From CADEFX01 sp050260355 (GTDB lineage: Bacteria; Pseudomonadota; Alphaproteobacteria; Rhizobiales; Hyphomicrobiaceae), in assembly GCA_050260355.1 (NCBI GenBank), contig JBLNBZ010000107.1, forward strand, positions 1 through 35,648: a DNA stretch of 35,648 bases. The letters run 5' to 3'. The translations under genes and the position numbers were made by a program. A model generated the notes under the pieces. That model ran no database searches. It was not told the DNA's origin and was given only the letters and a program-made list of their open reading frames with translations. Positions 16,319 through 24,099 of this stretch are shown in pieces (position 1 is the stretch's first letter; each line of letters starts with the position of its first letter).

Positions 16319-16510
16319 CGTTGTCTAGCCTCATCGGTCGAGCTGCAGGTCGGTTGCGGGCAGGGTAGCGGCAGTTGCGCCCCGATTGCAAAGACTCGTG
16401 ATCGTGCTTACGTGCCATCCGACGGTGGACAGGGTTGCCAGGTGGAGACGGCGCGCGAGATTCCGGGGTATTCTGGAGCCGCTGAAGCAGCAGCGAAGGG
16501 GCAAGCGCCC

Positions 16511-17059
16511 ATGCACTACTGCCTGTTCGAGACGGAGATCGGGACGTGCGGCCTCGCCTGGAGCGATCAAGGCGTGACGCGGCTGCAGTTGCCGGAGCGC
16601 GACCGCAGGGCCACTGAGCGGCGGCTGCTGCGGACGGCCGGTCAGGCTCAACCGGCAGAGCCGCCACTCGAGGTGCAGCAGGCCATCGCCAGCCTCCAGC
16701 GCTATTTCGCCGGCAGCGCGACGGAGTTCGCACACGTGGCCGTGGACTTGAGCGGCGTCGATGCGTTCCGGCGCGACATCTACGCGGCCTTGCGTACCGT
16801 CGGCTGGGGAGAGACGGTGAGCTACGGCGCGATGGGCGAGCGAGCCGGCTATGCGGACGCCGCGCGTGACGTCGGCCAGGCGATGTCGCGCAACCCGGTG
16901 CCCATCATCATTCCCTGCCATCGCGTGCTGGCGAGCGGGAACAAGGTCGGTGGATTCTCGGCCTACGGGGGAGCCGCGACGAAGCAGCGTCTGCTCGAGA
17001 TGGAGGGCGTGCGGCTCGGTCCGGAGAGCAGCGGCCAGCTTGCCTTGCCGTTGGGTTGA
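16511..17059 (+). CDS. ogt: Methylated-DNA--protein-cysteine S-methyltransferase
   Basis: A 182-residue suicide DNA-repair protein that removes methyl groups from O6-methylguanine (and O4-methylthymine) to its own cysteine. The signature IPCHRVLASG is visible, with acceptor C136 in PCHRV. The preceding wing/helix region has TVGWGETVSYGAMGERAG (about 97-113), the helix-turn-helix that flips the base, with N128 in the NPVPI stretch. Length fits Ogt or the catalytic half of Ada; no Ada N-terminal metal-binding domain is fused. I chose the ATG at 16511 because AGGGG lies 9 bases upstream and MHYCLFETEIG begins the domain; longer forms of the open frame are antisense to the flavoprotein gene. It is monocistronic and convergent with the MaoC gene. 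Confidence 0.93.
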   Translation: MHYCLFETEIGTCGLAWSDQGVTRLQLPERDRRATERRLLRTAGQAQPAEPPLEVQQAIASLQRYFAGSATEFAHVAVDLSGVDAFRRDIYAALRTVGWGETVSYGAMGERAGYADAARDVGQAMSRNPVPIIIPCHRVLASGNKVGGFSAYGGAATKQRLLEMEGVRLGPESSGQLALPLG

Positions 17060-17131
17060 GCCGCCGGCAGCGGCGTCGGGCGAGGTTCAATTGCCATGAC
17101 ACGCCATAGCGGTCGGCAACCCGCGCATGCC

Positions 17132-17629
17132 TCAAGTGGTCGAGCCGGACTTGGGGACGATGACGTTGCGCTCGAACTCCATGAACACTGTGCCGTCGGC
17201 CTTGAGCCCGCGCGTGCGGACCGTGACGATGCCTTGGGTCGGGCGGCTCTTGGATTCGCGTTTCGCCAGCACCTCGCTTTCGGCATAGATGGTGTCGCCG
17301 ACGAACACCGGCGCGGTCAGCTTGACGTTGCTCCAGCCGAGGTTGGCGATGGCCTTCTGGCTGACGTCGCTGACACTCATGCCGGTCACGATGGCGAGCG
17401 TGAGACAGCTATTGACGAGCGGGCGCTTGAACTCGGTGCCGGCAGCATACTCGTTATCAAAATGCAGCGGGTGCGTGTTCATCGTCAGCAGCGTGAACCA
17501 GACATTGTCGGCCTCGGTGATGGTGCGGCCTGGCCTGTGCTCATAGACGTCACCGACGACGAACTCGTCGTAGGTCCGGCCGATATCCTCGCGATAGCGG
17601 CCCGGCTTGATCTCCTTGCTGCCGTACAT
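17132..17629 (-). CDS. MaoC-family hotdog dehydratase/hydratase
   Basis: A 165-residue single-hotdog MaoC protein, likely hydrating a 2-enoyl-CoA. The hydratase motif region reads TMNTHPLHFDNEYA (residues 49-62): H56 matches the catalytic His, while the Asp of R-specific enoyl-CoA hydratases (PhaJ D31) appears replaced by N51. This version occurs, as far as I recall, in a subgroup linked to branched or dicarboxylic acyl-CoA substrates, such as itaconyl-CoA hydratase; a precise assignment is not possible. It is the last gene of the four-gene minus-strand operon, starting 16 bases after the CoA-transferase stop. Role by context: hydration step after dehydrogenation of the CoA-activated acid. 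Confidence 0.85.
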   Translation of the reverse strand: MYGSKEIKPGRYREDIGRTYDEFVVGDVYEHRPGRTITEADNVWFTLLTMNTHPLHFDNEYAAGTEFKRPLVNSCLTLAIVTGMSVSDVSQKAIANLGWSNVKLTAPVFVGDTIYAESEVLAKRESKSRPTQGIVTVRTRGLKADGTVFMEFERNVIVPKSGSTT

Positions 17630-17645
17630 GAAGGCTCCGGTCGGG

Positions 17646-18752
17646 TTATGGGTTGATCAGATCCGAGTGCTCGCCGAGCGAGGGCGCCTTCAGGCGCGGC
17701 ACAGCAGGCTCATCGAGATAACGAACCACGGGCGCAATGTGCTCCTTGCCCTCCTTATCCACGAGCACGAGCCCGCGCGCGCGGATGGAGGGATCGTCGA
17801 GGGCCTCGCGCAAGGAGTTCACGGGCGCAAAGCTGACGTCCATGCCATCGAACCAGGATCGCCAGTGCTCCAGCGGCTTCTCGCGGAATACGCCGCGCAG
17901 GTACTCGATGACCGGCGCCTGATGCGGACCGGGCCCTTGCTCGCATAGCGGCACGAGGTCCGGCCGGCCGAGGCGGCCCAGAAGATTGCGCACAAACTTG
18001 ATCTCCTGCGCGCCGAGCACCAGGTAGCGCCCGTCGCTCGTATCGTAGATCTGATAGAACGCAGAGCCGCCGGTGGTGCGCTCGTGCTTCGGGTTCGGCT
18101 GCGGGCGCCGCAGCATGGCGTGCCCCAGGACGTTCGGGATCGCGGCGAGCGCGGCGTGGTGCATCGAGACATCGATACGGTCGCCGCGTCCGGTCTTCTC
18201 GCGCCGATAAAGGGCCATCAGCACCCCGGACAGCGCGTGCAGGGAGCTGACGATGTCGGCAACCGCAATGCCGGGAATCGCCGGCACGCCGTCGCGGCCC
18301 AGCGTGATGCTGAGCGCGCCGCTGAGCGCCAGGGTGGCGAGGTCGTGCGCGGGCCGGTCGCGATAGGGCCCATCCTGGCCGAAGGCGCTGATGGAGCAGT
18401 ACACGATGCGCGGATTGCGCTGCGAGACGGTGGCGTAGTCGACGCCGAGGCGCTGCATCACGCCGGGCCTGTAGCTCTCGATGAACACGTCGGCGTCCTC
18501 GCAGAGCTCGAGCAACCGCTCGCGCCCTTCGGGCGACTTGAGATCGATGACGACGCTCCGCTTGCCTCGATTGATGTTGCGGAAGACGACGCTGGAGTCG
18601 CCATCGGCGGGGCCGATGTAGCGCGCCGGATCGCCTTCGCCCGGCGGCTCGATCTTGATCACGTCGGCGCCGTGATCCGCCATGACCAGGGTCAGATACG
18701 GGCCCGGCAGAAACACCGATAGATCGATAACCTTGATGCCTTCGAGCTTCAT
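17646..18752 (-). CDS. CaiB/BaiF (family III) CoA-transferase, subunit or paralogue B
   Basis: A 368-residue class III CoA-transferase, which moves CoA between an acyl-CoA donor and a free acid through an aspartyl-CoA anhydride. The N-terminal signature LEGIKVIDLSVFLPGPY is intact, ADHGADVIKIEPP follows, and the presumed catalytic Asp is D166 in IAVADIVSS. The central GGSAFYQIYDTSDGRYL and the C-terminal domain are complete. It lies 6 bases behind a second CaiB/BaiF gene, an arrangement seen for heterodimeric transferases such as benzylsuccinate BbsEF or succinyl-CoA:malate SmtAB. Both copies retain an Asp at the active position, so each could be active alone. Confidence 0.88.
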   Translation of the reverse strand: MKLEGIKVIDLSVFLPGPYLTLVMADHGADVIKIEPPGEGDPARYIGPADGDSSVVFRNINRGKRSVVIDLKSPEGRERLLELCEDADVFIESYRPGVMQRLGVDYATVSQRNPRIVYCSISAFGQDGPYRDRPAHDLATLALSGALSITLGRDGVPAIPGIAVADIVSSLHALSGVLMALYRREKTGRGDRIDVSMHHAALAAIPNVLGHAMLRRPQPNPKHERTTGGSAFYQIYDTSDGRYLVLGAQEIKFVRNLLGRLGRPDLVPLCEQGPGPHQAPVIEYLRGVFREKPLEHWRSWFDGMDVSFAPVNSLREALDDPSIRARGLVLVDKEGKEHIAPVVRYLDEPAVPRLKAPSLGEHSDLINP

Positions 18753-18758
18753 GGCTTT

Positions 18759-19919
18759 TCACTCTGCCGCCGATTGGGCCGGCTTGGCGCCCAGGATCGC
18801 TTCGTTGTCGGCGCCCAGCGGAGAGCAGACCTTCTGCTCGGGCCTGACACCGTCGATCTTGAGCGGACTCGCCAGCAGCTTGAGGTCGGGCTTGGCCGGA
18901 TGCGGCACGGTGCGGACCATGCCTGTCTCGGCCACGAACGGATTGGCGAAAGCCTGGGCCACGTCGTAGACGGGCGCGACCGGAACGGCGCCACGCAGCA
19001 CGTCGAGCCATTCCGCCGTCGTCCGCTTCATGAGCTCCGTATCGAGCTCCTGCGTCAGCGCGGCGCGGTTTTCCCGGCGTGCCGCCGCACTGGAGAAGCG
19101 CGGATCACCGATCAGGTCGGCGCGGCCGATACGACGAGCCAGCTCCTCCCAGAACTTGTCCATCATGCACATGACCTGGAGCCAGCCGTCCTTCGTCTTG
19201 AGCGTCTGCACCGGCGTCAGCGACTGGTGCGAGCCGCGGGGCAGGCGCGAAGGCATGTCGCCGCCGTTGAGATACCACACGCCGGTATAGGAGATCTGGT
19301 GCAGAGCGACGTCGAAGAGGCTGGTGTCGACGTCGCAGCCTTTGCCGGTGGCCCTGGCGCGCATAACGCAGGCGAGCAGGCCGACGATGCCCGTGGTGCC
19401 AGTCATGTAATCGACCATGGACGCGCCGAAGCGGGCAGGCGGTCCGTCGGGCTCGCCGGTGAGGCTCATCAGGCCGGTCTCCGCCTGCATCAGGAAATCG
19501 TAGCCGGGCCAGCCCTTGCGCGAGGTGTCGCGGCCGTAACCCGAGATGTGCAGGCAGACGATGGCCGGATTGACGGATTGCAGGCTCTTGTAGTCGAGCC
19601 CGAGCTTCTCCGGCTGGTCGCCGCGCAGGTTGTTGACGACGGCCTCGGCGGTGGCGGCGAGACGGCGGAAGCTTTCGCGGCCGGCTTCAGACTTGAGGTC
19701 GAGCGTGACGCTCTTCTTGTTGGAGCCCCACGTCTGGAAATACTGGCTGTCGTTCTCGCCGAGCAGATACGGTCCGACATGGCGGCCCGCGTCGCCGCCG
19801 GACTCGGCATTCTCGATCTTGATCACCTCGGCGCCGAGATCGGCGAGGAGCATGGATCCATAAGGTCCGGCCCCGAACTGCTCGAGCGTCAGGACGCGCA
19901 TGCCTTCGAGCGGCTTCAT
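18759..19919 (-). CDS. CaiB/BaiF (family III) CoA-transferase, subunit or paralogue A
   Basis: A 386-residue class III CoA-transferase. It starts with PLEGMRVLTLEQFGAGPYG and has ADLGAEVIKIENAESGGDAGR, the presumed catalytic D170 in ASMVDYMTG, and the typical middle stretch FDVALHQISYTGVWYLNGG. The ATG at 19919 overlaps the acyl-CoA dehydrogenase stop as ATGA, which decides the start against much longer open frames upstream. It differs enough from the neighbouring copy (for example GGDAGRHVGPYL against EGDPARYIGPAD) that they are not a recent duplication. With the flanking genes it probably activates a carboxylic acid for beta-oxidation-like breakdown. Confidence 0.88.
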   Translation of the reverse strand: MKPLEGMRVLTLEQFGAGPYGSMLLADLGAEVIKIENAESGGDAGRHVGPYLLGENDSQYFQTWGSNKKSVTLDLKSEAGRESFRRLAATAEAVVNNLRGDQPEKLGLDYKSLQSVNPAIVCLHISGYGRDTSRKGWPGYDFLMQAETGLMSLTGEPDGPPARFGASMVDYMTGTTGIVGLLACVMRARATGKGCDVDTSLFDVALHQISYTGVWYLNGGDMPSRLPRGSHQSLTPVQTLKTKDGWLQVMCMMDKFWEELARRIGRADLIGDPRFSSAAARRENRAALTQELDTELMKRTTAEWLDVLRGAVPVAPVYDVAQAFANPFVAETGMVRTVPHPAKPDLKLLASPLKIDGVRPEQKVCSPLGADNEAILGAKPAQSAAE

Positions 19920-21091
19920 GCGATCGGGTTCCGTTTGATGAACTGCTTGGCGATGATGATGCGCTGCATCTCGTTGGTGCCCTCGCCGATGCACATCAGG
20001 GGCGAGTCGCGGTAAAGCCGCTCGATGTCGAATTCCTTGGAGTAGCCGTAGCCGCCGTGGATGCGCAGCGACTCGATGCTGTTCTCGAGCGCAGCCTCGG
20101 AGGCGAAGTACTTGGCCATGCCGGCCTCCATGTCGCAGCGCTCGCCGCGGTCGAAGGCGGCTGCCGCATCGAGCGTGAGGAGGCGTGCAGCGCGGGCGCG
20201 CGTGGCCATCTCGCCGAGCTTGAGCTGGATCGCCTGATGCTCGCAGATGGGCTTGCCGAACGTCTTGCGCACTTGGGCGTACTCGGCCGCGAGCTTGAGT
20301 GCGCCCTCCGCCACGCCCACGCCGCGGGCAGCCACGTTGATGCGGCCGAGCTCGAGCCCGCCGGTGGCCTGGTAGAAGCCCTGGCCCTCGACGCCGCCGA
20401 TCAGGTGATCCTGCGACAGGCGGTAGTTGTCGAACACCAGCTCGCCGGAGTCGATCGACTTGTACCCCAGCTTCTCGAGCTTGCGGCCGACCGTGAAGCC
20501 CTCCTTTTTCGGCGCAATGAACATGCTCATGCCCTTGTGGCGGGGCTGGGCCTCCGGGTCGGTCTTGACCAGGAGGGCGACGCAGCTTCCCTCGATGCCG
20601 TTCGAGATCCACGTCTTGGTGCCGTTGATGACGTAGTCGCTGCCGTCGCGCCGGGCGGTGGTGCGAATGCCTTGGAGGTCGGTGCCGGCGTCAGGCTCGG
20701 TCAGGGCCAGACCGCCGCGAACCTCTCCGCTCGCCAGCTTGCGCAGCCAGGTGGCCTTCTGCGCCTCGGTCCCGAACTTCTCGATCGCCAACGCGAGCAT
20801 CAGGTGCGAGTTGAAGATGCCGGTGATGGCCATCCAGTCGCGCGAGATCCGCATCACGATCTTGGCGTAGGTCCGCGCCGGCAGGCCGAGGCCGCCGTAA
20901 TCCTGGGAGACCGTCGCGCCGAACAGGCCGAGCTCCTTCATCTGCTCGACGGTCTCGGTCGGATAGCGATCGGCGTGGTCGTACTCCTTGGCGATCGGCC
21001 TCACCTCCTTTTCGACCCACCGGTCGATGGTGTCCAGGAGCTGGGCTTCGTCGTCGGGATCGATGTTTCGGAGCTGGGAATACGCGGGCAT
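19916..21091 (-). CDS. Acyl-CoA dehydrogenase
   Basis: A 391-residue FAD acyl-CoA dehydrogenase with all three domains: helical N-terminus (1-125), beta domain with ALTEPDAGTD (129-138) and TWISNG (160-165), and C-terminal helices with GRINVAARGVG and the IHGGYGYSKEFDIERLYRD segment. The base position of the MCAD/SCAD type is occupied: E370 in IGEGTNEMQ. It should therefore make a 2,3-enoyl-CoA and pass electrons to ETF. I chose the ATG at 21091, because MPAYSQLRNIDPDD begins the normal N-terminus and a GGAGG lies 12 bases upstream; the longer frame is non-homologous. It is the first gene of the operon; the promoter should lie in the 202 bases shared with the divergent hydantoinase. Confidence 0.9.
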   Translation of the reverse strand: MPAYSQLRNIDPDDEAQLLDTIDRWVEKEVRPIAKEYDHADRYPTETVEQMKELGLFGATVSQDYGGLGLPARTYAKIVMRISRDWMAITGIFNSHLMLALAIEKFGTEAQKATWLRKLASGEVRGGLALTEPDAGTDLQGIRTTARRDGSDYVINGTKTWISNGIEGSCVALLVKTDPEAQPRHKGMSMFIAPKKEGFTVGRKLEKLGYKSIDSGELVFDNYRLSQDHLIGGVEGQGFYQATGGLELGRINVAARGVGVAEGALKLAAEYAQVRKTFGKPICEHQAIQLKLGEMATRARAARLLTLDAAAAFDRGERCDMEAGMAKYFASEAALENSIESLRIHGGYGYSKEFDIERLYRDSPLMCIGEGTNEMQRIIIAKQFIKRNPIA

Positions 21092-21293
21092 TCGAGCAGA
21101 AAGCCTCCGGGCAGGTAGCTGAATTTGTCCGGACAAAGTAGGAAGGGCGGCAAGGCTGTCAAGAAACATTGCCGCGATCCCGGTCAGGCTACGCCTGCGG
21201 CGCCCGAACCTCCAGGAGGGTCGCCACGTACGGCGGCGTGGCGCGTACCCGTCGCAATCTGCTTTACTGGGTGCGCAACGTGGAGGAGCACCG

Positions 21294-22721
21294 ATGCTCG
21301 ACCTGATCATTCGCGGCGGCGATGTCGTCACGCCGCACGGTGTGGAGCGCTGCGACGTGGCCATCGCAGGTGAGACCATCGCCGCGGTGGCCGCGCCGGG
21401 CGCGCTGGCTTCCGGCCTCGCGCGGCGCACGATCGATGCCTCGGGCAAGATCGTCATGCCTGGCGGAATCGACCCGCACGTGCACCTGCATCACGTCTGG
21501 ATCAAGCCGGACGGCACGCCGCTCGTTACCGCCGGTCCCGAGCAGGTCGGCCGGGCGGCGCTGTTCGGCGGCACGACCACGTTCATCGACTTTGCCTATT
21601 GGCGGGAAGGCGCCACCGCCCTGCAGGCGATCGAGACCCGCGACAAGGATTTCGTCGGCAAGAGTCCCTGCGACTGGGCCTACCACATCATGCTGCACAG
21701 CGAGCCGCCCCCGGAATTCTCAGGCCAGCTCGCGGAGGCCATCCAGGCCGGCTACCCCACGCTCAAGATCTTCACCACCAACATCCTGCCGAGCCGCAGC
21801 GGCCGTATGATCGACTTCGGCGACATCTGGGAGGCGTTCAAGGTGCTCGCCAAGCACGGCGGGCTCGGCGTGATCCACGCCGAGGACAACGACATCGTCA
21901 TGCACATGTACGCGAAGCTGATCCGCGAGGGGCGCGTCGGCTTCGAGCACCTGGCGGAGGTGCACAACGCGCTGTCGGAGGACCTGAGCTTCCGCCGCGT
22001 GCTGCGGCTCGCCGAGAGCGTACCGGGCACGGCGCTCTACATGATGCACGTCTCCGCGGGCACGGGCGTCGCCGCCATTGGCGAGGCGCGCGCCAAGGGC
22101 CTGCCGATCTACGGCGAGACGCTGCACCAGTACCTGCTGTACTCGGCCGAGGACTACAAGCGCACGAACGGGCAGATCTATCACACCTACCCCTCGCTCA
22201 AGTCGAGGGAGGACCAGAAGGCATTGTGGGACGGCACACTGACGAGCCTCATCCATTGCGTGGCCACCGACGAGCTCTGCTGCACGCTGCGCGACAAGAC
22301 GATCGGCAACCGCATCGATGACACGACCGGAGGCAACTCGGGTGTCGAGCCTCGATTGGGCGTCATGTATACGGAGATGGTCGTGCGCCGCGGCTACTCG
22401 CTGCCGCGCTACGTCGACCTCGTCTCCACCAATGCGGCCAAGATCATGGGCCTCTATCCGAAGAAGGGGGCCATCGCGGCGGGCAGCGATGCCGACATCA
22501 CGATTCTCGACCCGAGCCGGCGCGGCAAGGTGCGCGCCGAGGACCTGCACGAGACCGACTATACGCCGTGGGAAGGTCACGACATCCACGCCTGGCCGGT
22601 CACGACCATCCTGCGCGGCAAGGTCATGGTCGAGAATGGGCAATACTTCGGCGCGCCCAACGACGGCAGATACCTGAAGCGCAAGATTCCGCAAACCATC
22701 CTCGAGGGGCCCGCTTTGTGA
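21294..22721 (+). CDS. D-hydantoinase/dihydropyrimidinase family amidohydrolase
   Basis: A 475-residue cyclic amidohydrolase of the urease-like metal-dependent superfamily, which opens the ring of hydantoins, dihydropyrimidines or related cyclic amides to N-carbamoyl amino acids. All metal ligands are visible: H62 and H64 (DPHVHLH), the lysine to be carboxylated K158 (PTLKIF), H195 (VIHAED), H252 (MMHVSAG) and D326 (VATDEL). The typical late stretch STNAAKIMGLYPKKGAIAAGSDADI is complete. The usual TDHCPF after the metal Asp reads TDELCC, hinting at a non-standard substrate. The start is firm: GGAGGAG lies 6 bases upstream. Its stop overlaps the GTG of the next gene (GTGA), so translation of the following two genes is probably coupled to it. 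Confidence 0.92.
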   Translation: MLDLIIRGGDVVTPHGVERCDVAIAGETIAAVAAPGALASGLARRTIDASGKIVMPGGIDPHVHLHHVWIKPDGTPLVTAGPEQVGRAALFGGTTTFIDFAYWREGATALQAIETRDKDFVGKSPCDWAYHIMLHSEPPPEFSGQLAEAIQAGYPTLKIFTTNILPSRSGRMIDFGDIWEAFKVLAKHGGLGVIHAEDNDIVMHMYAKLIREGRVGFEHLAEVHNALSEDLSFRRVLRLAESVPGTALYMMHVSAGTGVAAIGEARAKGLPIYGETLHQYLLYSAEDYKRTNGQIYHTYPSLKSREDQKALWDGTLTSLIHCVATDELCCTLRDKTIGNRIDDTTGGNSGVEPRLGVMYTEMVVRRGYSLPRYVDLVSTNAAKIMGLYPKKGAIAAGSDADITILDPSRRGKVRAEDLHETDYTPWEGHDIHAWPVTTILRGKVMVENGQYFGAPNDGRYLKRKIPQTILEGPAL

Positions 22722-23020
22722 GTCCGGCAACGCTCGATCGCCTGCACGAGCTGCTGGCTGCGAGCCTGCCGGCGTGGCGCGTTGCCGGCGATGTGCGGCG
22801 CGGTGCGGATGGCGCGATTGCCATCAGCGCCGCGGGCAGCGAGATTTGCGTCGAGCCTGCGCCGCCAGGTATGCCGTTCCGCTGGATGGTGACGGTTGAT
22901 GGACGCGCGCGCGGCGCCGGCTCGGTGGCCGGCGTGCTGCGCGGGGTGCGCAGGGCCATCGACCCCGGCTACGCGCGGTTGCCGCTGCGCATAGCGCCGT
23001 CGCCGGGGGCGGCGTCATGA
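22718..23020 (+). CDS. Unrecognised 100-residue protein between hydantoinase and CobW
   Basis: I do not recognise this family. The GTG at 22718 overlaps the hydantoinase stop (GTGA) and the stop TGA overlaps the CobW ATG at 23017 (ATGA); this double coupling is the main evidence that it is real. The protein starts SPATLDRLHELLAASLPAW, probably an amphipathic helix, then has a predicted beta-rich middle (AIAISAAGSEICVEP and FRWMVTVDG) and ends with an Arg-rich helix (VLRGVRRAIDP) and a Pro-rich tail. There is one Cys (residue about 44), no signal peptide and no membrane segment. It could be an accessory or adaptor for hydantoinase maturation or for the GTPase. Confidence 0.7.
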   Translation: MSPATLDRLHELLAASLPAWRVAGDVRRGADGAIAISAAGSEICVEPAPPGMPFRWMVTVDGRARGAGSVAGVLRGVRRAIDPGYARLPLRIAPSPGAAS

Positions 23021-24069
23021 TTCCCGCCTTTGTGCTCACCGGGTTCCTCGGCAGCGGCAAGACCACTCTGCTCGGGCAGTGGCTGGCCCGGCCGGAGCTC
23101 TCGCGGACCGCGGTCATCATCAACGAGTTCGGCGAGGTGGGCCTCGATCACGACCTGGTCGAGGCAGGCAAGGAGAGCTTCGTCCAGCTCCAGACCGGCT
23201 GTCTGTGCTGCACCATCCGCGGGGATCTGAGCCTGACGCTGGATGACCTGCTGCGGCGGCGTGAGGCCGGATCAGTGCCTCGCTTCGAGCGGATCGTGAT
23301 CGAGACCAGCGGACTTGCCGATCCGGCGCCGATCCTGCAGGCGCTCATGACCGACGCGTCGACCGCGCAGCAGGTTGTGCTGGCCCAGGTGGTCACCACC
23401 GTCGACGCGGTCAATGCGGAGCACACGCTGCGCCATCACAAGGAATCGATGAAGCAGATCGCGGTCGCGGACCGGCTCATCCTGACCAAGACGGATTTGT
23501 TGGGCAGCGCGCCCGAGGCCTTGGTGAGCCGCTTGAGAGCGATCAATCCGGTGGCGCCCGTGCTGGTCTCCAAGCGCGGTCTGATCGACCCGGCGCAAGT
23601 GCTCGATGGCAGTGCCTGGGACCTGGCGACCAAAACCCTGGACGTGCAGCGCTGGCTCGGCGAGCCGCCGCGCGATCACGCGCACTCTCACGCGCACGAC
23701 GCCGATCGCCATTCCAGCAGCATCGGCTGCTACGCCATTGTGCGCAGCGAGCCGGTGCCTGCCGTAGCGCTAACGCTGTTCCTCGAGGCCATCGCGGATC
23801 ATTGCGGCGCCGATCTGCTGCGGCTCAAGGGCATCGTCAACGTTGCCGAAAGCCCGGAGCGGCCGGCTGTCGTGCACGGGGTACAGCATGTCTTCCACCC
23901 GCCGGCCTGGCTGCCGCGCTGGCCCTCGCAGGACCGCAGCACACGGCTGGTATTCATCACGCGCGAGGTCCCTCGCGAGTGGGTGGATAGGCTGCTCGCA
24001 GCCATCGAGGCGGAAGTGCGCGAGGTGTCGGCGGCCCGCCCGTCCGGCACCAAGGCTACATCGCGCTAG
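23017..24069 (+). CDS. CobW/COG0523-family GTPase, putative metal chaperone
   Basis: A 350-residue G3E-class GTPase. Walker A GFLGSGKTT is at residues 9-17; the metal-binding CLCC (62-65) follows as expected, with FEVG-like NEFGEVGLDHDLV before it and ETSGLADP as the switch region; the base-specificity motif is TKTD. A His-rich stretch near residue 220 (DHAHSHAHDADRH) is typical of zinc-handling members (YjiA, YeiR, ZigA). The C-terminal CobW_C domain is complete, with GVQHVFHPPAWLPRWP. Family knowledge: these proteins insert Zn, Co or Fe into client enzymes using GTP. Coupling to a metal-dependent hydantoinase makes that enzyme the likely client; this is inference. Confidence 0.9.
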   Translation: MIPAFVLTGFLGSGKTTLLGQWLARPELSRTAVIINEFGEVGLDHDLVEAGKESFVQLQTGCLCCTIRGDLSLTLDDLLRRREAGSVPRFERIVIETSGLADPAPILQALMTDASTAQQVVLAQVVTTVDAVNAEHTLRHHKESMKQIAVADRLILTKTDLLGSAPEALVSRLRAINPVAPVLVSKRGLIDPAQVLDGSAWDLATKTLDVQRWLGEPPRDHAHSHAHDADRHSSSIGCYAIVRSEPVPAVALTLFLEAIADHCGADLLRLKGIVNVAESPERPAVVHGVQHVFHPPAWLPRWPSQDRSTRLVFITREVPREWVDRLLAAIEAEVREVSAARPSGTKATSR

Positions 24070-24099
24070 AGCGCGCCCGGGTGGACTCGCGCGAGGGCG

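Noticed and set aside
15326..16510. Extension of the ogt frame upstream
   Set aside because: Antisense to the 15125-16318 gene; the Ogt domain begins at 16511 with its own ribosome site.
19920..20612. N-terminal extension of CoA-transferase A
   Set aside because: It is a shifted frame of the acyl-CoA dehydrogenase; the ATGA overlap at 19919 marks the true start.
24070..24099. Terminator between cobW-type and AraC genes
   Set aside because: Only a short GCGCCC/GGGCGC pairing with mismatches and no T-run; not supportable.
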